Assembly: GCF_000721705.1 (NCBI RefSeq)
Contig: NZ_JOJL01000001.1
Span: 248,001-312,000 of the forward strand
Length of the DNA: 64,000 nucleotides
DNA from: Actinoplanes subtropicus
GTDB taxonomy: Bacteria; Actinomycetota; Actinomycetes; Mycobacteriales; Micromonosporaceae
Direction of reading: 5' to 3'
Position 1 is the stretch's first letter, and the number at the start of each line of letters is the position of its first letter. The notes beneath the pieces were generated by a model. The model worked only from the letters and a program-made list of their open reading frames with translations. It was not told where the DNA came from and did no database searches. Positions 1-8,202 of this stretch are shown piece by piece. A program made the translations under genes and the position numbers.

Positions 1-1
1 G

Positions 2-2581
2 TCGCTCGGCCGGCCGCAACGCGTCCTGCGCCAGTTGCGCCTGGCCGCTTCGATGGCTCCGCTGCACGAGCCCGTCCAGGCCGCCCTGGTCTCGGCCCTG
101 AGCGCGGCCGGTAACCAGGCCGAAGCCCGATCGCTGTTGGATGTCGTCGGCGTGCGGCTGGCCGAGGGATTCGGTGTCGACCCCGGTCCGGCGCTGCGAG
201 CCGCGCACCGGTGGACCCTCGGCAGGACCCTCCTGCCGGCGGGCGCCATTGTGGGCCGGACCGAGGAACTGACGGTACTGCGCCGTGGGGTGGCGAGGGC
301 TCTCGCCGGCGGGACCGGGCTGATCCTGGTGGAGGGAGAGCCCGGGGTGGGCAAGACTCGCCTGCTCGAGGAGACCGCGGCGGAGGCGGAAGAGCGCGGT
401 GCGCTGGTGGTCTGGGGTCAATGTCTGGAGGGTGACGGCACCCCCGCGATGTGGCCGTGGGTGCAAGCGGTCGGCTCGCTCCTCGACCGTCTGCCCGCCG
501 ACGCTCGGAGCGAGTGGCTCGCCGGCGAACTCGGCCGGCTGGTCACCGGCAACGACGCCGACCTGGACACGCCGGTGCAACCGGACAGCGGAACTCAGTT
601 CCAACTGTTCGAGCGGGTGGCCGACATCGTTGCGGACGCGGCTTCCCATGGCCGCCTGCTGCTGGTCCTGGACGACCTCCAATGGGCGGATCATGCCTCG
701 CTGGATCTGTTCGGCCACCTCGGCGGCCGGCTGGCCGCCGGTGTGGCGCTGGTCGGCGCGTTCCGCACCCACGCTCCGGTTCCCGGGTCGGAGCTCACCC
801 GGATGCTGGCCCGGGTGAGCAGGGTAGCCGGCCATCGTCGCATCCGCCTCGGACCTCTCGGCCAGGACGAGGTCACGCAGCTCGTGCACCGAGTGACCGG
901 ACGGATGCCGACTTCCGTCGTCTCGCACGACATCCGGGCCCGGACCGGGGGTAACCCGTTCTTCGTACGCGAGCTGTCGCGCCTGCTCACGGCCGGCGAC
1001 ACTGCCTTCGACGGTGAAGAGGCGGTACGGACGGGCCTGCCGTCCGCCGTCCGCGACGTCGTCCAGGACCGGATGGCGGAGCTCGACCGCAACACCCGCC
1101 GGCTGCTGCAGATCGCGGCGCTGATCGGCCGGGAGGTGGATGTCGGCCTGCTGGCGCGGGTCGCCGGGCTGGAGGCCCGGGCCTGCCTGCGCGGACTGGA
1201 ACCGGTCGAGGAACTCGGACTGATCGGGCCGATGCCCGGCAACCCCTTCTCGGTACGGTTCGCTCACGACCTGGTGCGCGAGTCGGTCGTGCGGACCACA
1301 CCGCCGCAGAACACCCCGGCGATCCACCTACGGATCGCGGACGCCATGGGGAACAACCAACCGTTCGGTGAGCCCGTCGCCGAGCGACTCGCCCATCACC
1401 TGTGGGAAGCGGGGCCGCTCGCCGACCCCGCCCGTACCGCGGCTGCCCTCGTACGTGCGGGCCGGAGCGCAGCGGTCAAGTTCGCGTTCGATGCCGGCGA
1501 GCGGCACCTGCGAGCGGCGGTCTCGGTGGCGCGATCGGCCGGCCTGGCCGAGGGTGAGCTCGCCGCGCTGTCGCAACTCACCATGGTGCTCGGGATGCAG
1601 ACGGGGTATCTCGGCGCCCCGCCCGACATCCTGGAACGGTCCGAAGAACTCGCCCGCAGCCTCGGCCGGGAACTGGAGGCGACGAGTTTCCTGTTCACCC
1701 GCTGGACCGGGTACTCACAGGGCGTCCAGATCCAGGCGAGCGGGCGGCTGGCGGGCCGGTTGCGCGAGCGGGGCGAGGCGTCGGCCAACGCCGTCGTACG
1801 CGGGTACGGCTGGCTCGCGTGGGGCGTACACCAATGGGAGATCGGCGACATCGGCGAGGCCCTGCGATACCTGAGGATGTCCACAGAGGCGACGTCGGAC
1901 GGTTCCGTCCGGCTGGAGCACGCGCCGCTGCTGCGCGACCTGAAATTGCTCTCGGCCGGGATGCTCGGGTTGATGACGACCCTTCATGGCGACGTGCCGG
2001 AGGCCAGGGCACTGTTCGCGGAGATGGAAGCGGACGCCGGGAACGACCCGTACGCGGTCACCTTCTGGGCTACCTTCGTGTCCCTTTCGGCCACCCTGGC
2101 CGGTGATCCGGAATGGGCGCTGACCGCGGCCGAACGGGGCATCGCCGCCGACCCCGATCTCCACTTCGAGTTCCTCGGCACCTACCAGAGACTGGCCCGC
2201 TGCTGGGCGCGGGCCCTGCTCGGCCGGGATCCGGAGAGCGCGGCCGCCGAGATCGAAGGCCGCATCACGGAAAGCCTGCTCGACCCGCCGCGCTCTTGCA
2301 TGGTGACCTGGTACGGGGCGTTGGCCGAGATGCGCCTGACGGCCGGCGCGCTGGATGAGGCGGAGGAGGCCCTCGATCGGGCCGAGTGGGCGCTGAACCG
2401 TTACGGGCAGCGCTACGCCGAGGGCCTCATCCTCCTGCTACGCACGCGGTTGCTGACGGCTCGCGGCCGGCCGGCCGAGCTCGTACGGGCCGCCGCCGAG
2501 CGGACGCGAATCCTGTCCGTACAGCGCGAGGCCCTGTTGTTCAGCCAGCGCGCCGAAAACGAGACAGGTCGTGGATCGTAG
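2..2581 (+). CDS. SARP/AfsR-type AAA ATPase transcriptional regulator, 5' truncated by window edge
   Basis: The open frame runs to the left edge, so the N-terminal winged-helix domain lies outside the window. What is visible begins at the end of the bacterial transcriptional activator (BTAD) domain (LAASMAPLHEPVQAAL) and continues into a STAND-type ATPase with Walker A GEPGVGKT (near base 340) and Walker B LLLVLDDLQWAD (near base 660), then a long helical, TPR-like C-terminal region. The family couples ATP-dependent oligomerisation to promoter activation, often of secondary metabolism genes; the target here is unknown. It closely matches the next gene along its whole visible length and overlaps it by 11 bp, so the two are tandem paralogues and probably co-transcribed. 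Confidence 0.9.
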   Translation, partial: SLGRPQRVLRQLRLAASMAPLHEPVQAALVSALSAAGNQAEARSLLDVVGVRLAEGFGVDPGPALRAAHRWTLGRTLLPAGAIVGRTEELTVLRRGVARALAGGTGLILVEGEPGVGKTRLLEETAAEAEERGALVVWGQCLEGDGTPAMWPWVQAVGSLLDRLPADARSEWLAGELGRLVTGNDADLDTPVQPDSGTQFQLFERVADIVADAASHGRLLLVLDDLQWADHASLDLFGHLGGRLAAGVALVGAFRTHAPVPGSELTRMLARVSRVAGHRRIRLGPLGQDEVTQLVHRVTGRMPTSVVSHDIRARTGGNPFFVRELSRLLTAGDTAFDGEEAVRTGLPSAVRDVVQDRMAELDRNTRRLLQIAALIGREVDVGLLARVAGLEARACLRGLEPVEELGLIGPMPGNPFSVRFAHDLVRESVVRTTPPQNTPAIHLRIADAMGNNQPFGEPVAERLAHHLWEAGPLADPARTAAALVRAGRSAAVKFAFDAGERHLRAAVSVARSAGLAEGELAALSQLTMVLGMQTGYLGAPPDILERSEELARSLGRELEATSFLFTRWTGYSQGVQIQASGRLAGRLRERGEASANAVVRGYGWLAWGVHQWEIGDIGEALRYLRMSTEATSDGSVRLEHAPLLRDLKLLSAGMLGLMTTLHGDVPEARALFAEMEADAGNDPYAVTFWATFVSLSATLAGDPEWALTAAERGIAADPDLHFEFLGTYQRLARCWARALLGRDPESAAAEIEGRITESLLDPPRSCMVTWYGALAEMRLTAGALDEAEEALDRAEWALNRYGQRYAEGLILLLRTRLLTARGRPAELVRAAAERTRILSVQREALLFSQRAENETGRGS

Positions 2582-5500
2582 ACTCGCGGCAACGGTGACA
2601 GTGGTGCGTTCGGGGGTCGTAGGAGTGGGCACGCCGGCCGACGATCGTTCGTTGCGTATGCAGATCCTCGGTCCGCTACGGCTCTGGCGAGGCGCGGTCG
2701 AGCTCGACCAGGGCCCCCGCCAGCAGGCCTACCTCCTCGCCCTCCTCCTGGCCCACGAAGGCCGGCCGATCAGCACCACCGAGCTGACCGAGCTCATCTG
2801 GGACGACGAGCCCCCCGCCACCGCTCTCAACATCATCCAGAAGCACGTCGGAGCCCTGCGCCGACTGTTCGAACCCCAGCTGACGTCCCGCGACGCCGGC
2901 TCCTACCTGCATCGCCGGGGCAACAGCTACGTGTTCACCGCCCACCCCGGCATGCTCGATCTGCTCGCCTTCCGGAACGGCATCGCGGCGGCCAAGGTCA
3001 ACCACGCCCGCGGTCACCACGGCGAAGCACTCGATCATTACCTGCGAGCGCTGAACCTCTGGGTCGGACCGGCGGCCGCCGGGCTGCACCATGGACCGGC
3101 GGCGATGGCTGTCTTCGCCGCCCTCGACGCGGAGTTCTACGACGCGTGTGCCGATGCCGCGGAGCTCGCCGGGTCGGAACACCGGCCCGGGGAAGTACTG
3201 CCGGCGTTGCAACTCGCCGCGTCGATGGCGCCCGTGCACGAGCCTGTCCAGGCCGCCCTCATCAGAGTGCTCGGCGCCGCGGGACGCCAGGCGGAAGCCC
3301 TCTCCATGGTGCGGAAAGTCCGCGACCGGCTCGCGGCGGAGCTCGGCGTGGGCCCCAGCCCGGCATTGGCGGCCGCACACCGGCAGGTGCTGACGCAGGC
3401 TCCGGCGGGCGTCGAGCCGCCGCGGACAGCGGAGCGGCTGATCGGCCGCGTCGAGGAACTCGCGGAACTCCGCCACACCATGCAAGCCGGGCTCACCGGT
3501 GGAATGGCGCTCGGCATCGTCGAGGGTGAACCCGGCGTCGGCAAGACCCGCCTGCTCGAGGAGGCAGCCGCCGAGGCCGGCCGGCGCGGCGCAAACGTCG
3601 TCTGGGGCCGGTGCCTGGACGGCGCCGGAACGCCCTCGATGTGGCCGTGGGTACAGATGATCCGCTCGATCCTCGACCTGCTGCCCACGCGCGCCCGGGA
3701 GAAGTGGCTGGCCGGCGAGCTCGGCCGGCTGTTCGAACCGCGCGGCGACGTCCTCGCCGCGCCGGTGCTGCCCGACAACGGTCTCCGCTTCCGCCTCTTC
3801 GAAAGAGTTGTCGCCGTCATCGGCGAGGGCTCCGAACTGCGGCCGCTGCTATTGATCATCGACGACCTGCAGTGGGCCGACGCCACCTCGCTGGAACTGT
3901 TCGGACATCTGGCGGGCCGGTTGCCCCAGGCCACCGTGATCATGGGAGCGTTCCGGGACCGCGCCCCCACGCCCGGCTCGGGACTTTCCCGTACGCTTGC
4001 CGCCGCCAGCCGGGCACCCGGCCATCGCCGCATCCGCCTCGGCCCGCTCGCTCCCCACCAGGTGGCCGAGCTGGTCCGACGGGAAACCGGCCAGGAGCCC
4101 GGTCCCGACGCCACTCGCCGTATCCACGCCCGTACCGCCGGCAATCCCTTCTTCGTGCAGGAACTGTCCCGCCTGTTGACGGGTGGCCCCGCGAACATCG
4201 ACGACGCCGTGACCCACACCGGGGTGCCGGCAACCGTGCGCGACGTCGTCCGCGACCGCATGGCCGGCCTGGACGACAACGCCGTACGCCTGCTTCGGAT
4301 CGCCGCGCTCATCGGCCGGACCGTCGAGCTGAGCATGCTCATCCGCGTCACCGGCCTCGACCTGGCGAGCTGCCTCGGCCGCCTCCAGCCCGTGAAGGAC
4401 CTGGGTTTGCTGGAGCCCGTGCCGGAGTCTCCGTTCTCCGTACGCTTCGCGCACGACCTGGTCCGTGAGTCGGTCTCCGAGGCCACGCCGCCCACCCTGG
4501 CGAGCCAGCTGCATCTGCGCATCGCCGACGCGATCGAGGAAACCGGCTCCCAGGACGAGTCCGTCCCCGAGCGTCTGGCCTACCACCTGTGGTCGTCCGG
4601 CCCACTCGCCGACCCCGCCCGGACAGCCGCCGTGCTCGTCCGAGCCGGGCGCCACGCGGCGACCAAGTCCGCGCTCGAGGCGGCCGAGCGCCACCTGCGC
4701 TCGGCCGCGCAAGTGGCACGAACGGCGGGGCTGAACGAGCTGGAGCTGACGGCCCTGGCTCAGCTGACCGCGGTGGTGGGCATGCGGTCCATGTACGGCT
4801 TCTCGTCGCTGGAACTGCTCGAACGTGCCGAGCACCTGGCCCGCCTCCTGGGCCGCGAGGTGGAGGCGGCCGGCTTCCTCTACTCACGCTGGGCGGCCCA
4901 CGCCCAGGCAATCGAGCTGGACCGTAGCGGCCCGCTGGCGCGCCGGCTGCTCGAGCTGGCGGAGGCTTCCGCCGACCCGTTCGTACGGGCCTGCGGGCTG
5001 CAGGCCTGGGGCATCCACCAGTGGGACATAGGAAACATCGGGGAATCGTTCCGCTACCTGAGCCGATCCAAGGCCATGGTCCTCGATTTCGGCCGGCGCG
5101 AGGCGGACCCGGTGCGGCACGACCTGCAGTTGCTGATGACCGGGATGGTTGCCGAGCTCACCGCGTTGCACGGCGACCTCGACGGGGCACAGGTTCTCCT
5201 GGACGTACTCGAAAACCGGGCCGGCGAGGACCCGTACATGATCACGGTGTGGGCCACCTTCGGGGCGAGGATCGCGTCGATCGCCGGGGACCCGATGCGA
5301 GCCCTGCGCGCGGCGCAGCGGGGCATCGCGGCCGATCCCGACTTCTCCTTCGTCTTCCTCGGCACCTACCAACGGCTGGCCCGATGCTGGGCGTCCGCGA
5401 TGACCGGCGACGACCCGGAGGACGCCGCGGCCGAGGCCGAACGGATCATCACGACGAACCTCCTGGATCCGCCACGTTCGTGCGTTGCCACGTGGTACGG

Positions 5501-5771
5501 CCTGCTCGGCGAGATGCGGCTGGCGTCCGGGGCGACGGAGGAAGCCGCCACCGCCCTCGATCGGGCGGACTATTTCCTCGAGACTTGCGGTCAGCGGTAC
5601 CCGGAGGGTCTGCTCCTTCTCTTGCGGGCGCGGCTGCGGCACGCCCGCGGGGAGCCGGTTGCCGGCGTACGGGCCGTCGCCGAGCGAGCCAGAGCGTTGT
5701 CCACCGACCGTGAGGCGCACCTCTTCGCGCGGCGAGCCGAGCTGTTCCTGGCCGAGCTGGATCGGCGGTGA
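2571..5771 (+). CDS. SARP/AfsR-type AAA ATPase transcriptional regulator (full length)
   Basis: This 1066-residue cytoplasmic regulator has, in order, an OmpR-like winged helix (about residues 30-120, beginning MQILGPLRLWRG), a BTAD domain (about 125-275), a STAND/AAA ATPase with Walker A GEPGVGKT at 319-326 and Walker B LLLIIDDLQWAD ending near 437, and a helical TPR-like C-terminus. It is the intact sister of the gene immediately upstream. The start is uncertain: GTG at 2571 overlaps the upstream stop, GTG 2625 and ATG 2658 are in frame, and the conserved domain begins only at residue 30. No biosynthetic gene cluster lies nearby, so its target cannot be read from context. Confidence 0.9.
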   Translation: MDRRLAATVTVVRSGVVGVGTPADDRSLRMQILGPLRLWRGAVELDQGPRQQAYLLALLLAHEGRPISTTELTELIWDDEPPATALNIIQKHVGALRRLFEPQLTSRDAGSYLHRRGNSYVFTAHPGMLDLLAFRNGIAAAKVNHARGHHGEALDHYLRALNLWVGPAAAGLHHGPAAMAVFAALDAEFYDACADAAELAGSEHRPGEVLPALQLAASMAPVHEPVQAALIRVLGAAGRQAEALSMVRKVRDRLAAELGVGPSPALAAAHRQVLTQAPAGVEPPRTAERLIGRVEELAELRHTMQAGLTGGMALGIVEGEPGVGKTRLLEEAAAEAGRRGANVVWGRCLDGAGTPSMWPWVQMIRSILDLLPTRAREKWLAGELGRLFEPRGDVLAAPVLPDNGLRFRLFERVVAVIGEGSELRPLLLIIDDLQWADATSLELFGHLAGRLPQATVIMGAFRDRAPTPGSGLSRTLAAASRAPGHRRIRLGPLAPHQVAELVRRETGQEPGPDATRRIHARTAGNPFFVQELSRLLTGGPANIDDAVTHTGVPATVRDVVRDRMAGLDDNAVRLLRIAALIGRTVELSMLIRVTGLDLASCLGRLQPVKDLGLLEPVPESPFSVRFAHDLVRESVSEATPPTLASQLHLRIADAIEETGSQDESVPERLAYHLWSSGPLADPARTAAVLVRAGRHAATKSALEAAERHLRSAAQVARTAGLNELELTALAQLTAVVGMRSMYGFSSLELLERAEHLARLLGREVEAAGFLYSRWAAHAQAIELDRSGPLARRLLELAEASADPFVRACGLQAWGIHQWDIGNIGESFRYLSRSKAMVLDFGRREADPVRHDLQLLMTGMVAELTALHGDLDGAQVLLDVLENRAGEDPYMITVWATFGARIASIAGDPMRALRAAQRGIAADPDFSFVFLGTYQRLARCWASAMTGDDPEDAAAEAERIITTNLLDPPRSCVATWYGLLGEMRLASGATEEAATALDRADYFLETCGQRYPEGLLLLLRARLRHARGEPVAGVRAVAERARALSTDREAHLFARRAELFLAELDRR

Positions 5772-5890
5772 CGCGGACCGCCGGCGGTTTGGCTGAGGAT
5801 CGTTCGCTGATACCGGTCGGGGTGTTTGCGGGCGGTCCAGCAGATGCCGTGGCACGGACGCGTTCGGGCCGATCCGGCAAGGTCAGCCCG

Positions 5891-6484
5891 CTAGACCGGT
5901 CCCGACGCGTACGGCCGGCTGCCCGGCGCCCGCCGGAAGGCGCTGGTCGGGCGCACCGTGACCAGGTTCGCCATCCGGTCCCGCCGGTCGGCGAAGACCG
6001 AGTCGCCGTTGCCCGGGTACAGCTTGGTCAGGAACTCCCGGGCCTGCTCGTCGGTGACCCGGCCGGCGGCCATGGCCCGGTAGAGCACCAGCTCCGAGAA
6101 GTCGTTCCCGGTCATCCCGTCGTAGCCGCCGGCCTCGTCGACCCGATAGCACGACGTGTATTCCCAGGTCACCGCGCCGGAGGAGAGGATCCACGGCAGA
6201 TGCGCGGCGGCCTTCTCGGCGGTGGCCTCACCGTCCCAGGCCAGCATCGTGTCGACCGACACCGGGCTGACCTGGTAGTCGTCCAGCGCCAGCCAGTTCT
6301 CGTCGTTCGGCTCGCGCCGGCGCAGGCCCACGTTGGCGTCGTAGAAGACGCGGTGCAGCAACTCCGCCCAGTCGGGCGCCGCCAGGTCGAAGAACCACGT
6401 CTTGCTCTGCGTGCCGGCGCTGCGCCCGGCCAGGCTCGCCAGCCGGTACGCCAGATCGACCCGGTACTGCTCGGGCTCGGGCAT
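5891..6484 (-). CDS. conserved hypothetical protein (197 aa)
   Basis: I do not recognise the family. The product is soluble-looking, with no signal peptide or membrane segment, is rich in Trp and Tyr in its first half (TWFFDLAAPDW, WEYTSCYRVDE), and has a low-complexity Arg/Pro/Ser tail. It is divergent from the nitronate monooxygenase gene, with only 36 bp between the two start codons. ATG 6484 has no Shine-Dalgarno but has TAGGGT six bases upstream, which supports a leaderless transcript from exactly this start. The codon positions look like a real high-GC gene. No function can be proposed. Confidence 0.72.
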   Translation of the reverse strand: MPEPEQYRVDLAYRLASLAGRSAGTQSKTWFFDLAAPDWAELLHRVFYDANVGLRRREPNDENWLALDDYQVSPVSVDTMLAWDGEATAEKAAAHLPWILSSGAVTWEYTSCYRVDEAGGYDGMTGNDFSELVLYRAMAAGRVTDEQAREFLTKLYPGNGDSVFADRRDRMANLVTVRPTSAFRRAPGSRPYASGPV

Positions 6485-6487
6485 GGA

Positions 6488-6517
6488 CCGACCCTATCCG
6501 AGCCTGGATAGGGTCGG
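6488..6517. promoter_or_regulatory. perfect palindrome forming two mirror-image leaderless promoters
   Basis: The arms CCGACCCTATCC (6488-6499) and GGATAGGGTCGG (6506-6517) are perfect 12-bp inverted repeats around GAGCCT. On each strand the arm carries TAGGGT, a TANNNT -10 box, followed by exactly six bases and an ATG (6521 on plus, 6484 on minus). This is the geometry of actinobacterial leaderless promoters, with transcription beginning at the A of ATG. The palindrome may also be an operator that silences both genes together. Confidence 0.65.
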
Positions 6518-6520
6518 GGG

Positions 6521-7501
6521 ATGCGAGACCTCCTGCGTCCGGTGATCGTCGCGCCGATGGCCGGCGGTCCTTCGACGTCGTCGCTGGTCACTGCGTCCGC
6601 GCGGGCCGGCGCGCTGGGCTTCCTCGCGGCCGGTTACCAGACGCCGGCGGCGGTCGAGGAGGAGCTGCGGGCGCTCGGGGGAGTGCCGCACGGGCTCAAC
6701 ATCTTCGTCCCCCGGCCGGCCCCCGCCGACCTGGAGCCGCTCGAGCGCTACCGGCGGCTGCTTCAGCCCGAGGCGGATCGCTACGAGGTCGACCTGCCAC
6801 CGCTGCGCCTCGACGACGACGACCATTTCGAAGACAAGATCCAAATCGCTGTTGCGTACGGGATTCCGCTGGTCAGCTTCACCTTCGGGGTGCCCGGCCC
6901 GCGGTCGGTGCGGGCCCTGCGCGCGGCCGGCTCCGCGGTGCTGATCACCGTGACCTCCGCCGAGGAGGCCCGCCAGGCGCTGGCCGCCGGCCCCGACGCG
7001 CTGATCGCCCAGGGCGGCACCGCCGGCGCGCACTCCTCCACCTTCGACCCGCTCGGCTATCGCGGCACGTCCACGGCGGCCGGGGTGCTGGCCGCGGTGC
7101 GCGCCGTCACCGATCTGCCGATCGTCGCGGCCGGCGGCGTCACCTCGGCCGCCGACGTGCGCGACCTGCTCGACGCGGGCGCGGCGGCGGTGCAGTGCGG
7201 CACCTCCTTCCTGCTCGCGGACGAGGCCGGCACCCGGGCGCCGCACCGGGCCGCGCTGCTCTCCGGCGACTATCGGGAGACGGTGGTGACCAGGGCCTTC
7301 ACCGGGCAGCCGGCGCGCGGGCTGCGGAACCGGTTCATCGACGAGTATTCGGCGGTGGCGCCGGTCGGCTATCCGGCGATCCACCATCTGACCGCGCCGA
7401 TCCGGGCCGCGGCGGCCGCGCGGCGACCAGAGCGCGCTACACCTGTGGGCGGGCACGGGCTTCGCCTCGGCTCGTCCCGGGCCGGTCGCCACCCTGGTTG
7501 A
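6521..7501 (+). CDS. nitronate monooxygenase / 2-nitropropane dioxygenase family flavoprotein
   Basis: This 326-residue TIM-barrel FMN enzyme oxidises alkyl nitronates such as propionate-3-nitronate to carbonyl products. Family features are the N-terminal PVIVAPMAGGPS flavin-binding segment, GFLAAGYQ, the central QGGTAGAHSS motif with its conserved His, and the AAGGVTSAADVRDLLDAGAAAVQCGTSFLL phosphate-binding region. The last 30 or so residues are low-complexity and Arg-rich. The start is ATG 6521, preceded by TAGGGT and six bases and probably leaderless. Its role is likely detoxification of nitro compounds; the divergent neighbour is of unknown function. The natural substrate cannot be told from sequence, because the family is broad. 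Confidence 0.88.
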   Translation: MRDLLRPVIVAPMAGGPSTSSLVTASARAGALGFLAAGYQTPAAVEEELRALGGVPHGLNIFVPRPAPADLEPLERYRRLLQPEADRYEVDLPPLRLDDDDHFEDKIQIAVAYGIPLVSFTFGVPGPRSVRALRAAGSAVLITVTSAEEARQALAAGPDALIAQGGTAGAHSSTFDPLGYRGTSTAAGVLAAVRAVTDLPIVAAGGVTSAADVRDLLDAGAAAVQCGTSFLLADEAGTRAPHRAALLSGDYRETVVTRAFTGQPARGLRNRFIDEYSAVAPVGYPAIHHLTAPIRAAAAARRPERATPVGGHGLRLGSSRAGRHPG

Positions 7502-7581
7502 AGATCTTCTGCCGTAGCTGACAACCGGACCGCCGCCCGACCCCGTCTCAGGGGTGGACAAACCCAACGGAGGGACGGGCG

Positions 7582-8115
7582 ATGCCGGACGGTTCGGAAG
7601 AGGATTACGTCGACTACGTCTCGGCGCGGATTCCCGCGCTGCGGCGCCTGGCGTATCTCCTCACCAGCGACGCACATCGCGCCGACGATCTGGTGCAGCA
7701 GACCATCACGACGCTGTACGTGAAGTGGCGGCGGGCGAGAGCCGCCGACAACCTCGACGCGTATGTGCGCACGATGCTGGTCCGGACGTTCCTGGACGAG
7801 AAACGGCTGGCCTGGGCCCGGGTCCGCCTGTTTCGCGAGATGCCCGAGCCGCCGCCGTTCTTCGACGGCGGCAGCGAGGACCGTCAGGTGGTGCGCGCGG
7901 CCCTGCGCCGCGTGCCCCGCCGTCAGCAGGCCGTTCTGGTGCTGCGGTTCTACTACGACCTGTCGGTGGAGGAGGTCGCGGCCATGCTCGGCTGCACCGC
8001 CGGCACGGTCAAGAGCCAGACCTCTCGCGGGCTTGCCACGCTGCGCCGCCTGCTCGGCGAGCACGACTTCGCGGATTTCACCGCGGATGCCGTGCCCGGC
8101 CGGCGGGGGTCGTGA
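7582..8115 (+). CDS. SigE-family (ECF-type) RNA polymerase sigma factor
   Basis: The 177-residue protein has a region 2 (LAYLLTSDAHRADDLVQQTITTLYVKW), a short linker, and a region 4 helix-turn-helix (LPRRQQAVLVLRFYYDLSVEEVAAMLGCTAGTVKSQTSRGL-like), as in the actinobacterial SigE/ECF40-50-like group. GGAGG at about 7570 precedes ATG 7582. It directs RNA polymerase to a small regulon, probably in response to an envelope signal sensed by the membrane protein encoded next (8203). Between the two are a 15-bp tandem duplication and a hairpin, so their relative expression may be set by partial termination. Confidence 0.9.
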   Translation: MPDGSEEDYVDYVSARIPALRRLAYLLTSDAHRADDLVQQTITTLYVKWRRARAADNLDAYVRTMLVRTFLDEKRLAWARVRLFREMPEPPPFFDGGSEDRQVVRAALRRVPRRQQAVLVLRFYYDLSVEEVAAMLGCTAGTVKSQTSRGLATLRRLLGEHDFADFTADAVPGRRGS

Positions 8116-8144
8116 GCACAGATATCGAGAGCACAGATATCGAG
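8115..8144 (+). repeat. perfect 15-bp tandem duplication after the sigma factor stop
   Basis: AGCACAGATATCGAG occurs twice back to back (8115-8129 and 8130-8144), beginning on the last base of the sigma factor stop codon. Each unit contains the palindrome GATATC. The repeat is noncoding in the sigma frame and looks like a recent duplication or a paired protein-binding site. Confidence 0.85.
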
Positions 8145-8149
8145 TCCGC

Positions 8150-8171
8150 GGCCCGGTGGTGAGACCGGGCC
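8150..8171 (+). terminator. hairpin between sigma factor and partner gene (possible attenuator)
   Basis: GGCCCGGT (8150-8157) and ACCGGGCC (8164-8171) are perfect 8-bp arms around GGTGAG. There is no T-run, so it is a weak terminator or attenuator lying 31 bp before the next start codon. Confidence 0.45.
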
Positions 8172-8202
8172 GTGAGACAGGGCCGAGGATGAGGAGACGA
8201 CA

